The notes: generated by a model from the sequence alone, not told the origin. DNA of 64,000 nucleotides from Candidatus Latescibacterota bacterium (GCA_022706085.1 JAKJDF010000003.1:266594-330593); one strand, 5' to 3'; shown: positions 17,835 to 27,356, numbered from the stretch's first letter. Numbers and translations are program-made.

Positions 17835-18911
17835 TTGGCACGAAGCTCGAACGATCGGATTCTCATCCTTCAGACATCAAAAGCCCCCGTGGCACTCTCG
17901 GATGAACGCTTTCTGCGTTCGCGGTTCGATGTACGAACTTTTCGCATCCGTCTTGCGCCCCCCGTTCGCCTGCTGGCCAACATGGCAGCACTGGCCGTGT
18001 GGTTGTGCTGGAACCTGCCGCGAGCACGGGGGGTCTTCTTCCGTTTCGCGGATTACTACGCGTTCTTGCCCGTGTTCCTGTCACGGGTGTTCAGACGCAA
18101 GTCGTGGATCGTTCTTGGCGGATACGATGCCCACCATTTACCGGAATATGACTACGGCGTCTACGGGCAACCATTGCGGGCATCAATTGTGCGTTACGCC
18201 ATTCGAAATGCAACCGCAGTGTTGCCGGTGGACCAGTCGTTGTACGATGGCGTGAACGCGTACGCGTTCGATCCACCCCGCGCCACGGGGATCAAATCGC
18301 TGGTCCCGAATCTCAGGTGCGAAGTCCGGGTCGTTGCGGACGGGTTTGACCACGAATTCTGGACGCCCTCTCCTGGATGTAGGAAAGAACGGTTGGTGGT
18401 TGCGACCGCGAGCGTTCCGCAGGGTACCTCGCGGAAGAGCCGCACGCGGATGGTGGCGCTGAAAGGCGTTCCGCTTTTGCTGGAGGTTGCACGGCGGATG
18501 CCAGATGTCGCTTTCGCGATTATTGGTCCTGGACGGGGAGTTCTACCTGAAGGCGGCCGAGTCGTTCCGGCGAATGTCCAGTTGCCGGGGTATCTATCGC
18601 CGGAACAACTTCGCGAGTATTACCGCAGAGCAACCGTGTACGCACATCCATCCCTTACCGAGGGGTTGCCTGCCGCTGTTGCGGAGGCGATGCTTTGTTG
18701 TTGCGTACCAGTCGGTTCCTCGGTGAACGGTATCCCGGAACTGATCGGGGATACGGGGTTCGTCGTAACGCAACCGGTGATCGACGAATGGGCTGCCGCG
18801 GTGACACATGCATTGGAACGCGGTGCTTCTTCACGGGCGCGAGATCGAATCGTTGCTCTTTTCAGCCTGGCGAAACGGCATCGCCTGTTGGTGGACGTGA
18901 TTGAGGGATGA
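17835..18911 (+). CDS. GT4-type glycosyltransferase
   Basis: A 358-residue GT-B fold glycosyltransferase. The C-terminal half has the nucleotide-sugar binding pattern: AFAIIGPG (about 225-235), then LPGYLSPEQLREYY, then the E-x7-E motif SLTEGLPAAVAEAM (about 280-293), then the VGSSVNGIPELIG loop. It probably adds sugars to a cell-envelope or exported glycan. The TTG start follows GGGGAGG. The stop overlaps the start of a longer frame of the next gene, and the real start of that gene lies 71 bases on. The donor sugar cannot be told; a GDP-mannose enzyme is encoded at 21008-22081. Confidence 0.85.
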   Translation: MARSSNDRILILQTSKAPVALSDERFLRSRFDVRTFRIRLAPPVRLLANMAALAVWLCWNLPRARGVFFRFADYYAFLPVFLSRVFRRKSWIVLGGYDAHHLPEYDYGVYGQPLRASIVRYAIRNATAVLPVDQSLYDGVNAYAFDPPRATGIKSLVPNLRCEVRVVADGFDHEFWTPSPGCRKERLVVATASVPQGTSRKSRTRMVALKGVPLLLEVARRMPDVAFAIIGPGRGVLPEGGRVVPANVQLPGYLSPEQLREYYRRATVYAHPSLTEGLPAAVAEAMLCCCVPVGSSVNGIPELIGDTGFVVTQPVIDEWAAAVTHALERGASSRARDRIVALFSLAKRHRLLVDVIEG

Positions 18912-18982
18912 GCCTGGAGGCTATCCATCCAGAAAAACGGCTGAATCGGATAACCGGTGCAAGGTATCGCAGGAGAAGGGAA

Positions 18983-19345
18983 ATGCCATCAATCGCTATA
19001 GTGGGCGCATCGAAAGACCGTGCGAAGTTCGGTAACAAAGCTGTTCGGGCGTACGTGCGTCAAGGGTACACCGTGTACCCGGTTAATCCCAGGGAACGGG
19101 AAATAGAAGGAATCTTGGCGTACCCCTCCGTAAAGTCCATTCCTTTTCCGGTGGACAAGGTTGCGCTTTACGTGTCTCCCGAGATCGGCATCGCGCTGTT
19201 ACCCGAGGTAGCCGGTAAGCATCCGGCGGAGCTGTTCGTCAACCCTGGCGCGGAAAGCCAGGAGTTGCTGGACGAAGCCAGAAGGTTGGGTTTGGAGCCG
19301 ATCGTTGCCTGTGCGATAGTGTCAATCGGGGAAATGCCGGATTAA
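18983..19345 (+). CDS. CoA-binding (Rossmann) domain protein, YccU-like
   Basis: A 120-residue single-domain protein of the CoA_binding_2 family. It opens with the nucleotide-binding stretch SIAIVGASKDRAKFGNKA and continues with the typical GYTVYPVNPRE motif and the late LFVNPGAESQEL segment. Homologues bind CoA or acyl-CoA, and their role is largely unknown. AGGAGAAGGG precedes the ATG at 18983. It is followed 15 bases later by the Smr gene, so the run from 17299 to 20962 reads as one co-directional cluster. Confidence 0.85.
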   Translation: MPSIAIVGASKDRAKFGNKAVRAYVRQGYTVYPVNPREREIEGILAYPSVKSIPFPVDKVALYVSPEIGIALLPEVAGKHPAELFVNPGAESQELLDEARRLGLEPIVACAIVSIGEMPD

Positions 19346-19360
19346 GATGGACGGACAGCG

Positions 19361-19816
19361 ATGAGAAAGGTCGTGAAAGCCCGGCCTCAGCCTGACAACT
19401 CGCCATCGGACGGAGCGAAAGCGCTCTTTCTGGAGACGGTACGCGCGCTCCGACCGGAGGACATCCCGGTCAAACCGGTTGATCGCGACGACGGCGCAGC
19501 CTCTGAACCAGTTGCCAGACGTCGTGTTGAGAGGGTTGCGGGGTCGATAGATCTCCACGGTATGACCGCAGAACAGGCGATCAGGTATCTCACGGAGGTG
19601 CTTCCAGATTACCGACGAAAGGGCGGAACGGTCGAGATCGTTGTCGGAAAGGGGCTGCACAGCCCCGACGGGAAGGGAGTTCTGCGCGAGGTCGTCTCTG
19701 GCTGGCTCGACCATGCCGGAAGACGGTTCGTCTCGCGATGGCGGTGGGGCGGGCGAAGACAAGGGGGAAATGGTGTCATTGTCGCTGCAATCCGCGTTCC
19801 TGTGAAACGAGACTGA
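19361..19816 (+). CDS. Smr domain protein
   Basis: A 151-residue protein with a basic, low-complexity N-terminal half and a C-terminal Smr domain. The hallmark DLHGMT (His66) and GKGLHS (97-101) motifs are present. Smr domains are nucleases acting on DNA or structured/ribosome-bound RNA. In small stand-alone forms such as SmrA/SmrB the role is RNA or mRNA quality control. There is no clear ribosome-binding site, and the gene probably relies on coupling with the CoA-binding gene just upstream. Confidence 0.85.
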   Translation: MRKVVKARPQPDNSPSDGAKALFLETVRALRPEDIPVKPVDRDDGAASEPVARRRVERVAGSIDLHGMTAEQAIRYLTEVLPDYRRKGGTVEIVVGKGLHSPDGKGVLREVVSGWLDHAGRRFVSRWRWGGRRQGGNGVIVAAIRVPVKRD

Positions 19817-19831
19817 AAGCAGGGTGGTGTC

Positions 19832-20962
19832 TTGAACCGGAATCTTCTTCGGGAACTCATCGAGCCGATCCTCAACACTCCCACAGGGCCATTCCACGAG
19901 GATCACGTGGCGTCCTTCGTCGCGGAAACGGTACGCGGCACCGGCCTCACGATGAGCACTGACACATTCGGGAACATCCTTGTGCGCCGCCCCTCGGTCG
20001 GCCGGAACAACCTGCGTATCGGGTTCATGGCGCACATGGATCACCCGGCCTTTGAAGTGATAGAGCAGCTCGGGGGTGCAGTGCGAGTTGCGTGGCACGG
20101 AGGTGTGGACGCTGAGTACTTCCCGCAGGCACGCGTCAGGTTTCACTCCTCCGGCAATCCGTGCACAGGTGAGATTCGGGAGGTCGAACTGGAAGAAGCT
20201 CGTAACCGGGTGAAAACCGTGGTTGTGGCGTGCGATTCGCCTCCGCCCCTCGGTACTCTCGGAACGTGGGAACTGCCATCGGTGGAGGTGACGAACGGGG
20301 TTCTTCGTGCGCCGGCGGTGGATGACGTTGCGGGATGTGGCCTTCTGTTGGCGCTGCTCCTCGAACTGGGCGACCGCCCGCTGGAAACGGAGGTATGGGC
20401 CCTTTTCACCCGTGCAGAAGAAGTCGGGTTTGTGGGTGCGATTGGACTGGCACGAAGCGGGCGGTTGCCGGTTTCGACGCCCGTTGTTTCTGTGGAGATG
20501 AGCAAAGCGACCGCGGGGGTAACGCAGGGGATGGGTCCGGTAATCCGTCTCGGAGATCGATCAAGCATCTTTGACGCAATGTTCGTGCTCTTCATGAAAG
20601 ACGTCGCCAGCGACCTCAAAGGGCGTATCGAGGGCTTCAAATACCAGCAAGCGATGATGGAAGGGGGCAGTTGCGAGGCAACTGCGCTCAATCTCTTTGG
20701 ATACAGAACTGCCGGTCTGGCTGTTCCGCTGACCAACTACCATAACCAGCGCCCTTGTGGCCCAACTGGCCCCTTCGTCATCGATTCAGAGGAAATCGCC
20801 ATCAACGATTTTGCAAACGCCGTGGATCTTTGTGTTGGAATGTGTGAGCGATTTCGGGGTCTTGATGCGGTTAGGAGCGGGCACAGAGGCAAAGCCATGG
20901 AACGCGCAACGGAGGGTTTGCAACGTCTGGAAAGAATGGAGCGCGCAAGAACGCGCAGGTGA
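19832..20962 (+). CDS. M42/M20-like zinc aminopeptidase
   Basis: A 376-residue di-zinc peptidase. The ligand set can be followed: His68 and Asp70 (AHMDHP), bridging Asp164 (AVDDVAG), catalytic Glu196 with Glu197 (TRAEEVG), Glu222 (SVEMS) and His304 (TNYHN). The order and spacing fit M42 glutamyl aminopeptidases, although there is some divergence, and an M20-type exopeptidase is the alternative. It is cytoplasmic, with no signal peptide. The TTG start has a weak AGGGTGG site. Its last 40 residues are basic and probably disordered. Confidence 0.8.
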   Translation: MNRNLLRELIEPILNTPTGPFHEDHVASFVAETVRGTGLTMSTDTFGNILVRRPSVGRNNLRIGFMAHMDHPAFEVIEQLGGAVRVAWHGGVDAEYFPQARVRFHSSGNPCTGEIREVELEEARNRVKTVVVACDSPPPLGTLGTWELPSVEVTNGVLRAPAVDDVAGCGLLLALLLELGDRPLETEVWALFTRAEEVGFVGAIGLARSGRLPVSTPVVSVEMSKATAGVTQGMGPVIRLGDRSSIFDAMFVLFMKDVASDLKGRIEGFKYQQAMMEGGSCEATALNLFGYRTAGLAVPLTNYHNQRPCGPTGPFVIDSEEIAINDFANAVDLCVGMCERFRGLDAVRSGHRGKAMERATEGLQRLERMERARTRR

Positions 20963-21007
20963 GTGGTCAGTTGCTCGGTGAACGGATAGAGCCGCACGTT
21001 CCCGACT

Positions 21008-22081
21008 TCAGGTCAAGTCCTCCCTCCCTTCTCTCTCCAGCGTCTCCACCAGATTCCTCACCTCCTGAACCCGCGACTTCGGGCACACCAGCACCGCGGC
21101 GTCGGTCTCAATGATCACGAGATCGTGCACTCCCAAGGTCGCAACGACGGAACTGTTGGTTCGGATAATGCAGCGTTCGGTGTCGAGACCGACGTGCTTG
21201 CCTCGTACCACGTTGCCCCGGGCGTCGTGAAGGCTTATCTGATCGAGAGCAGCCCACGTTCCAATATCCAGCCACCCGAAATCAGCCCGGATCACCTCGA
21301 CGTTATCTGTTTTTTCCATGATGCCCACGTCCAGCGAGACCCGATCGAAATGCTGGTACGCGTTCTCAGTTACGACAGTTTCATCGGGCGTTCCAAGAGA
21401 CGATCTGATCTCTTGGAGGAGGGCGAAGTGGCGGGGGAGGAAGCGGGAGAAAAGGTCCAGTGCATGCCGTGCCTGCATCACGAACATCCCGGAGTTCCAC
21501 AGATATCGCCCGTCTTCGATGTACTCAATCGCTCTCGCCTTGTTCGGTTTCTCCACGAATTCGTCAACGTGGTAGAACTGGATCCCCTCAATTTCACGTG
21601 TTTCGTGGCCAAAACGAATGTACCCGAGACCGGTGTCCGGTCGGAGTGGCACGAACCCCACCACTACGACAAGAGGAGCGTTTTTCGCCACGGTGACCGC
21701 GGCGTGCAGGACTTCGCGAAATCCGGTTTCGTCGGCGATGAAATGATCGGCGGTGACCACTGCCATTGTCGCGGCCGGGTCGCGTTCGATTACCTTCAGT
21801 GCCGCCCACCCTATACACGGTGCGGTGTCCTTGCCCAAAGGCTCCACCAGAATGTTTTCTGCGGGAAACGTCGGCAGAGCACGAGCTATTTCGGATGCAT
21901 ACTCGCGCGTCGTGACGATGATCTGCCGGTCCACCGGTATGAGCGGGGCAAGGCGATCAACGGCCACCTGAATCATCGGCCGGTGATCTATGAGGCTGAG
22001 CAGTTGTTTGGGTCGGGTTTTCCTTCCTTCAGGCCAAAGCCGCGTACCTTTTCCGCCCGCCATGATCACGCCGTACGTCAT
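21008..22081 (-). CDS. manC: Mannose-1-phosphate guanylyltransferase
   Basis: A 357-residue nucleotidyltransferase making GDP-mannose from mannose-1-phosphate and GTP. The signature MAGGKGTRLWP is at residues 7-17, and the sugar-binding region FVEKPNKARA and the phrase LWNSGMFVMQ are typical of the ManC/RfbM type. It is the single-domain form, without the C-terminal phosphomannose isomerase domain found in bifunctional relatives. The start ATG is 17 bases after the M16 peptidase stop, so it is the last gene of the rlmN-M16-M16 operon. Its product would feed mannose or fucose-type envelope glycans, perhaps through the glycosyltransferase at 17835. Confidence 0.93.
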   Translation of the reverse strand: MTYGVIMAGGKGTRLWPEGRKTRPKQLLSLIDHRPMIQVAVDRLAPLIPVDRQIIVTTREYASEIARALPTFPAENILVEPLGKDTAPCIGWAALKVIERDPAATMAVVTADHFIADETGFREVLHAAVTVAKNAPLVVVVGFVPLRPDTGLGYIRFGHETREIEGIQFYHVDEFVEKPNKARAIEYIEDGRYLWNSGMFVMQARHALDLFSRFLPRHFALLQEIRSSLGTPDETVVTENAYQHFDRVSLDVGIMEKTDNVEVIRADFGWLDIGTWAALDQISLHDARGNVVRGKHVGLDTERCIIRTNSSVVATLGVHDLVIIETDAAVLVCPKSRVQEVRNLVETLEREGREDLT

Positions 22082-22098
22082 GCGTCCCCCGGGGTTAT

Positions 22099-23574
22099 CT
22101 ACCGTGGCGCCTGGTCGCGGGAAGGATCATCTGGCGGCAGAGAGGTCAAAGGACCGAATGCCGCGAGGTCCCCGTCGAACTGGGTAGAGTCACCGACAAC
22201 GAGAATGCGCAGTTGGTCGCTTCTGAGGTATTTCCGTGCCACTCGTACCACGTCATCCTTTGTCACGGATCGGATCCGGGGAATGTAAGATGTGAGATAA
22301 TCCTCGGGGTACCCGTCGAACGCAAGGCGCATCTCCTGTCCGGCGATTTGTTCGGGCGAGGCATACGAGAACACAAACGAGTTGATGATGGTTTCTTTCG
22401 CGGAACTTATTTCGTCGTCGGTAATCGGTTTGATGCCCATGCTGTCAATCACGGACCGCATTACTGAAATCGTTTCTGACGTCTTGTCAGCACGGGTACC
22501 GACCGCTGCGAGGAACATCCCCTGATCGGGATCAGGGCTATCCAGTACGATTCCAAATACGTAGTACGCCAAACCGCGGTTCGAACGAACCTCCTGGCCG
22601 AGGCGCGACGTGAAGGTTCCCGCTCCGAATATCTGGTTCATCACGGCGACGGCGTACTGGTCTGGATCGTGTCTCCGCAATCCCGTGCTTCCCATCCGGA
22701 TTGAGGACTGATTCACTGTTTTCTGGACGTGATAGACCCCCGGAGGCATTCCGCAGTTCTGTTCAGGTGAGGGGAGCGGCGGGACTTCCGCCGCAGACCA
22801 CCCGGCGAAAGCTCGATTCACTTTTGCGACAGCCTCTTCCGGCGTAACGTCTCCCGAGATCGCCATGTAGGTCACGTGCGGCCTGAACCACGTCCCGTGG
22901 AACGCGACGAGGTCTTCTCTGGTGATCCTGTCGACATCCTCCAATTCCAGTTGTCGCGCCCAGGGGTTGCCTTGTCCATACACGATCTGGCGGAAACGGC
23001 GCCTGCCGATCTCGTATGGGTCATCATTCCGCCTGCGAATGCTTTCTTTCGTGAGGCGTCGGAGCTCATCGATCTTGTTCTCAGGGAACGCCGGCGCCAT
23101 CAGCACATCGGCAAGCATGCCAAGGCCGGAGTCAAAATCCTTGCGCAGCACATTCAAATTGGCGCTCGCGCAGTCTACGTCCATCCCCACATTCAGGTGT
23201 GCTGCGAGGTAGTCCAGCGTGTCGTCCAGCACGTCGGCGCTCAAATGCAACGTTCCACCGCGTCTCATCACCCCTGCAGTGAAGGAGGCGACGCCCGGCT
23301 TGCCCACAGGGTCACACTGGGATCCGCCTCTTATCAAGATGTCCACATTCACAATTGGCTGCTCGTTGTCGGTGAGAACGAACAACGTGATTCCGTTCGG
23401 CAGCGTGGTTCGGAAAACCGGCGGCGGTGTGAACTTCAGCGAATCGAACGGACGGAGATCGTCGGGGTGCAACGCAGTTGGGCGAGAAGCCGGTTCGGCG
23501 CGGCGGACCGGCAGGCAGGAGCTGACGAAAACGGTGAAGGCAAGCGCCGCGACCAGGTGATGGGTTCGCACCAT
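22099..23574 (-). CDS. M16 peptidase-fold lipoprotein, zinc motif lost
   Basis: A 491-residue M16 (insulinase-like) fold protein. The lipoprotein signal ends at Cys20 (FVSSC). Where active M16 enzymes have HxxEH, the equivalent segment (GVASFTAGVMRRGG) has no zinc ligands. This is the non-catalytic partner seen in many bacterial two-gene M16 systems. The late Arg/Tyr-rich region SNRGLAYYVFG is conserved as in substrate-cradling C-terminal M16 domains. It begins just two bases after the stop of the active subunit, so the two are translationally linked and probably form a periplasmic heterodimer. Confidence 0.9.
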   Translation of the reverse strand: MVRTHHLVAALAFTVFVSSCLPVRRAEPASRPTALHPDDLRPFDSLKFTPPPVFRTTLPNGITLFVLTDNEQPIVNVDILIRGGSQCDPVGKPGVASFTAGVMRRGGTLHLSADVLDDTLDYLAAHLNVGMDVDCASANLNVLRKDFDSGLGMLADVLMAPAFPENKIDELRRLTKESIRRRNDDPYEIGRRRFRQIVYGQGNPWARQLELEDVDRITREDLVAFHGTWFRPHVTYMAISGDVTPEEAVAKVNRAFAGWSAAEVPPLPSPEQNCGMPPGVYHVQKTVNQSSIRMGSTGLRRHDPDQYAVAVMNQIFGAGTFTSRLGQEVRSNRGLAYYVFGIVLDSPDPDQGMFLAAVGTRADKTSETISVMRSVIDSMGIKPITDDEISSAKETIINSFVFSYASPEQIAGQEMRLAFDGYPEDYLTSYIPRIRSVTKDDVVRVARKYLRSDQLRILVVGDSTQFDGDLAAFGPLTSLPPDDPSRDQAPR

Positions 23575-23576
23575 GG

Positions 23577-25250
23577 TTACTGGTCCTCCCTTCCGTGTCC
23601 GTTGTTCTGCACATTTTCACGCATGATAGCTGCTACGGTCCTGTTTTGTGGTCTGAAATACAACCTCGCCACGCGCATCACATCATCCGCCGTTACCTTC
23701 GAAACATTCGCTCGATGTGTAGTAACCACCCGCCAGTCTCCGTGAATCGCCTGCGCGCGCGCAAGCGCCTGAGCCAGCGAGTTGTTGTCCGAGATTTCGC
23801 GGATGTACGAGGCCTCAAGCTGATTTTTGCATTTCGTGAGCTCTGCCTCCGAGACAGGAACTCTTGCGAGACTGTCGAGTTCCGAGTAAAGAATGTTTTC
23901 TACTTCCCCCGTCGTATGGGGCGATGCCGGCGAGGCGTGCAGAACAAACAGATTTGGGTACCTCTGGCCGGGCAGCTCCTCATACACGGCCACATCGCTG
24001 GCAATACCGGCCTGGACGAGTCTGCGGTAAAGCCTGGAGGAGTTCCCGCTATCGCGAAGGATGTTTGCGATTACGGAAAAAACGTACGCATCCGGGTCAG
24101 GGTAATTTGGCTTGTGGTATCCCACCATCAGTTGCGGTTCCGCATCAAAGTCTACCGATATCCTTCGCTCTCCCGTTTGAGGTGGTTCCACGGTCCGCAC
24201 CTCAGGCGCCCGGCGATTTGCCGAAGGTATCCGTCCGAAATACTTGTCCACGAAGGCCTTTGCACTGTCAATGGAGATGTTTCCTACGATTACGCCGACG
24301 GTGTTGTCGGGGATGTAGTACGCCTCCCGGAATGCCGCGGCGTCCTGTGCGGTAACTTTTTCGACCTCGCTCATCCACCCTACGATCGGGACACGATAAG
24401 GATGCGCCTGCATCGCCGTTGCCATAAACTGCTCGTAAAGCTTGCCTTCCGGGTCATCATCCGTTCGCATGCGGCGCTCTTCCGCAACGACGTCCCGCTC
24501 GCTGTAAAACTCCCGCATCACCGGGTTCATGAAACGTTCTGATTCTAACAAAGCCCACAACTCGAGCCTGTTTGCGGGAAATGATTCATAATAAATCGTG
24601 TAGTCTTTCCCCGTTCCCGCGTTGTTGTCGACCCCACCGTTCCTGTCGATTATTCGCGAAAACTCGTCCTTCACAATGAAGGTTCTGTGGATTGCCGTGT
24701 AGCGCTGAAGGTCGGCCAAATAGCCTTTTGCCCGAGCGAATGCAGGAAGAGAAGGGTACCGGACGGGCGCCGTGCGCAGGGTTTCGGCCAGAGCGTCAGC
24801 GAGCGCTCGGGTGATTTCGTAGTCCTCCAACCCCGGATTCGCTACAACCACTTCGCGGGTAGTTCTGCGTTCCAGCGCTTCAAGAATCCCTCGGTGCGCG
24901 AGTGGGACGGTTGCGAGTGTCTGGGTGTAAAGAACCGCGACACTGTCGATGTGGCGCATGATCCCCTGTTCGGCGGAAAAATCTACCGTGCCGATGCGCG
25001 GGGTGCCTTTGAACGCCATGTGTTCAAACAGGTGCGCGAGCCCGGATTGGCCCTGCGGATCGTCTACTCCTCCAACGCGGACAATCACGACACCGGAGAA
25101 AACCGGCGCGGTGCCTCTCTTGACGAAAAGAAACTTCATGCCGTTGTCTAACGTGTACTCAACGACCCGCTCCTCGAGTGGCTGCGCATAACTTGGGGCT
25201 GGCGGCAACACACACGTTGCGCAGATCAGGAGAAAAACGATTCGTACCAA
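23577..25250 (-). CDS. Active M16 family zinc peptidase, secreted
   Basis: A 557-residue exported peptidase. The TTG start at 25250 is chosen because AAGGAG lies ahead of it and a signal peptide (1-22, ending SYA) follows at once. The zinc motif His73-Leu-Phe-Glu-His77 is intact. The third ligand, a Glu in the RDVVAEERR stretch, falls near residue 257, so about 100 extra residues separate the two, compared with roughly 75 in total in the classic enzymes. The protein probably degrades peptides in the periplasm with the inactive subunit encoded next. It lies 53 bases downstream of rlmN. Confidence 0.9.
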   Translation of the reverse strand: MVRIVFLLICATCVLPPAPSYAQPLEERVVEYTLDNGMKFLFVKRGTAPVFSGVVIVRVGGVDDPQGQSGLAHLFEHMAFKGTPRIGTVDFSAEQGIMRHIDSVAVLYTQTLATVPLAHRGILEALERRTTREVVVANPGLEDYEITRALADALAETLRTAPVRYPSLPAFARAKGYLADLQRYTAIHRTFIVKDEFSRIIDRNGGVDNNAGTGKDYTIYYESFPANRLELWALLESERFMNPVMREFYSERDVVAEERRMRTDDDPEGKLYEQFMATAMQAHPYRVPIVGWMSEVEKVTAQDAAAFREAYYIPDNTVGVIVGNISIDSAKAFVDKYFGRIPSANRRAPEVRTVEPPQTGERRISVDFDAEPQLMVGYHKPNYPDPDAYVFSVIANILRDSGNSSRLYRRLVQAGIASDVAVYEELPGQRYPNLFVLHASPASPHTTGEVENILYSELDSLARVPVSEAELTKCKNQLEASYIREISDNNSLAQALARAQAIHGDWRVVTTHRANVSKVTADDVMRVARLYFRPQNRTVAAIMRENVQNNGHGREDQ

Positions 25251-25303
25251 CAGAGGACTCTCCTTCGTGGAGTTTCCGTACCGGAGGAAATACCGTGTGG
25301 CGA

Positions 25304-26434
25304 TCAAGATGGCACCGAGGCCTGCAGTTGACCGCACGCCGCAGCAATGTCGTCGCCTTTGCTCCATCGTACGGTAACCGTCAGATTCCTCTCCCAGAGA
25401 ATACGATGAAAATGGTCAATTCGTTCCTGGCCGGGACGGCGGAATGGTTGTCGGGGTACAGGATTGAAAGGAATCAGATTGATCTTGCAGGGGAACCCGG
25501 ATACCAGCTCGACCAGTCGGCGCGCGTCCTCGTCTGAGTCATTTGTTCCCTCGATAAGTGCGTACTCAAAGGTCACCCGCCTCCGCAGAGACACTCCCGC
25601 CATGTGCCGCGCGGCGTCCAGAAGTGTTTTCAACGGATATTTCCTGTTGATCGGCATCAACGAATTACGGACTTCGTCTGTCGTCGCGTTAAGGGAGATT
25701 GCGAGACCCACTTTGGGAAGATCACTGGCCAATCGGTATATCATCGGCACGACGCCGGCGGTGCTGATCGTCACTCTGGTGGCGGAGACCGCCAACCCCA
25801 TCTCGAGGCCGGACAGTTTCACGGCTCGCAAAACAGCTTCGTAATTGTTTAGAGGTTCCCCCATTCCCATGAAAACCACATTCGTAACGGGATGCTCAAA
25901 TTCCTCTCCGCTTGCTCCCCGGGCTCGAAAGAAACGGGCGCCATGGTGAATCTGGTCGAGAATCTCTCCCGCGGTCAGATTCCGCTGGAAGCCGATCTGG
26001 CCTGTGGCGCAGAAGCGGCAACCGAGTGCACATCCCGCCTGCGACGAAACGCAGACCGTGCGACGACCATCGTCGACCATCATCACTGTTTCGATTTTGC
26101 GGCCGTCTGAAAGACCAAGTACCAGCTTGGTTGTCTGTCCATCGCGGGAAACTGCCCGGTGCCGCTCGGCAAGATATTCGACCCGTGCCTCCGCTTTGAG
26201 CTGCGACCTGAATTCCTTCCCAAGGTCCGTCATCTGATCAAAATCGGCGACACCCTTTCCGTGTATCCAGCGAAGGAGCTGATTAGTTCGGTATTTTTCC
26301 TTTCCAAAACGTGCCAGGAACTCGCGCAGTTCGTCGGGCAGAAAACCTTTGAGGTCGGGTTTTTCTGCACAGACAGCGGGGTGTGCCAGAACTGAGGCAC
26401 TATCGAAGGATTTTCCGCGAACGATTGGAGGCAT
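25304..26434 (-). CDS. rlmN: 23S rRNA / tRNA adenine C2-methyltransferase RlmN
   Basis: A 376-residue radical SAM enzyme that methylates A2503 of 23S rRNA and A37 of some tRNAs. The cluster motif Cys135-x3-Cys139-x2-Cys142 (GCALGCRFC) is followed by the family phrases NVVFMGMGEPLNNY and VGLAISLNA, and the catalytic-Cys region near the C-terminus (DIAAACGQL) is present. The ATG at 26434 is preceded by a close GGAG. A TTG further upstream (26515) has no ribosome-binding site. It is first in the minus-strand operon and divergent from the lipoprotein gene at 26569. Confidence 0.95.
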   Translation of the reverse strand: MPPIVRGKSFDSASVLAHPAVCAEKPDLKGFLPDELREFLARFGKEKYRTNQLLRWIHGKGVADFDQMTDLGKEFRSQLKAEARVEYLAERHRAVSRDGQTTKLVLGLSDGRKIETVMMVDDGRRTVCVSSQAGCALGCRFCATGQIGFQRNLTAGEILDQIHHGARFFRARGASGEEFEHPVTNVVFMGMGEPLNNYEAVLRAVKLSGLEMGLAVSATRVTISTAGVVPMIYRLASDLPKVGLAISLNATTDEVRNSLMPINRKYPLKTLLDAARHMAGVSLRRRVTFEYALIEGTNDSDEDARRLVELVSGFPCKINLIPFNPVPRQPFRRPGQERIDHFHRILWERNLTVTVRWSKGDDIAAACGQLQASVPS

Positions 26435-26498
26435 ACTCCAAAAAATACCCTCGCCGGTGCCATTCTGCCAGCGCTCCGTCTGCCGATCGATGCGCTGC

Positions 26499-26528
26499 TT
26501 GACCGTTCTTCGCAAATCAGGGTATACT
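26499..26528 (+). promoter_or_regulatory. Sigma-70-like promoter for the lipoprotein/Minf_1886/nitrilase run
   Basis: TTGACC (26499-26504), an 18-base spacer and TATACT (26523-26528) are close to consensus. The start point would be near 26535, about 35 bases before the GTG start of the lipoprotein gene. Confidence 0.75.
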
Positions 26529-26568
26529 TCAACATTACCGAAATGCGCATTTTACGCGGGAGGCGACC

Positions 26569-27333
26569 GTGGTGTACCGATTTCTGCTGGCTTTCGTGGC
26601 GGCGTTTGTGATAGGCGTGTTTGTTCAGTCCTGCACGCCGTCGCGCTCCCTGCAGCAGATTTCGACTCGAGAAGTCCCTGATCCGTTCGTCAGGAGCGCT
26701 CAGGACGTCTCGGATGACAGCCTCGTTCGAGTAAGATGGATGTGTCGTACTGCGGTTCCCGACCCTTTGGCAGGGCAGGAAGACGGGCCCAGGATCCGGT
26801 TCGAAGCAACGCTGTACGGTGAAGATGTAATAGCAGCGGAAGTCGCCAAAGAGTGCCGCATGCGGGAGAGTCTGGACGTCTCTGACACGTGTGCTTCGGC
26901 TTCTCGTGAACGTTACCGGAGCGTTCACCACGACAACACCCGACTCAGAATCCGTCTGGACCTGGAATCCAGTTTCAGCGTGAATTCCCTGAATTCACGG
27001 TTCTGGGATGTGTATCTCAAAGATGAGCGAGGCATTGCGTACGAACCCGTCGAAATCATTCAGAATGCTCCGGTCATTGTCCGCGAGGACACCCTCCCGG
27101 AACCCGGTCGTGCGCCGGTGAGAGGCGCGGTGTACCGCCGCGCGATCGACATGTACTTTCCTCGGGAAGACGCGTTTGGCACAGATTTCATTTCCGCCTC
27201 AACGCGTGAAATACGACTTGTCGTGTCTCAGAACCGTCGTGAATTGACCACGTTTGTCTGGCACATAAAAAGAACCGGCGACTCTCGAAGCACATCGACT
27301 GGCAGTGCACAACGTGCTCCATCGGGTTTTTGA
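26569..27333 (+). CDS. Lipoprotein of unknown function
   Basis: A 254-residue protein with a lipoprotein signal peptide ending at Cys22 (FVQSC). The mature region has a disordered N-terminus and then one predicted beta-rich domain (about 110-235). Charged short strands such as RLRIRLDLES and EIRLVVSQNRRELTTFVW suggest a single Ig-like or lipocalin-like fold. I recognise no family. A strong GGGAGG site precedes the GTG start, and a good promoter lies just upstream. It is followed by the Minf_1886 gene after 23 bases. Confidence 0.7.
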   Translation: MVYRFLLAFVAAFVIGVFVQSCTPSRSLQQISTREVPDPFVRSAQDVSDDSLVRVRWMCRTAVPDPLAGQEDGPRIRFEATLYGEDVIAAEVAKECRMRESLDVSDTCASASRERYRSVHHDNTRLRIRLDLESSFSVNSLNSRFWDVYLKDERGIAYEPVEIIQNAPVIVREDTLPEPGRAPVRGAVYRRAIDMYFPREDAFGTDFISASTREIRLVVSQNRRELTTFVWHIKRTGDSRSTSTGSAQRAPSGF

Positions 27334-27356
27334 TCATACATGATTGGTTCAGACTC

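Noticed and set aside
21125-22288. A 387-codon open frame opposite manC
   Set aside because: It is antisense to a well-conserved ManC with all motifs, and its own translation has no recognisable fold or start signal.
23595-24542. A 315-codon open frame opposite the active M16 gene
   Set aside because: It is the shadow of a conserved peptidase gene with intact HxxEH, with Cys/Arg-rich antisense composition.
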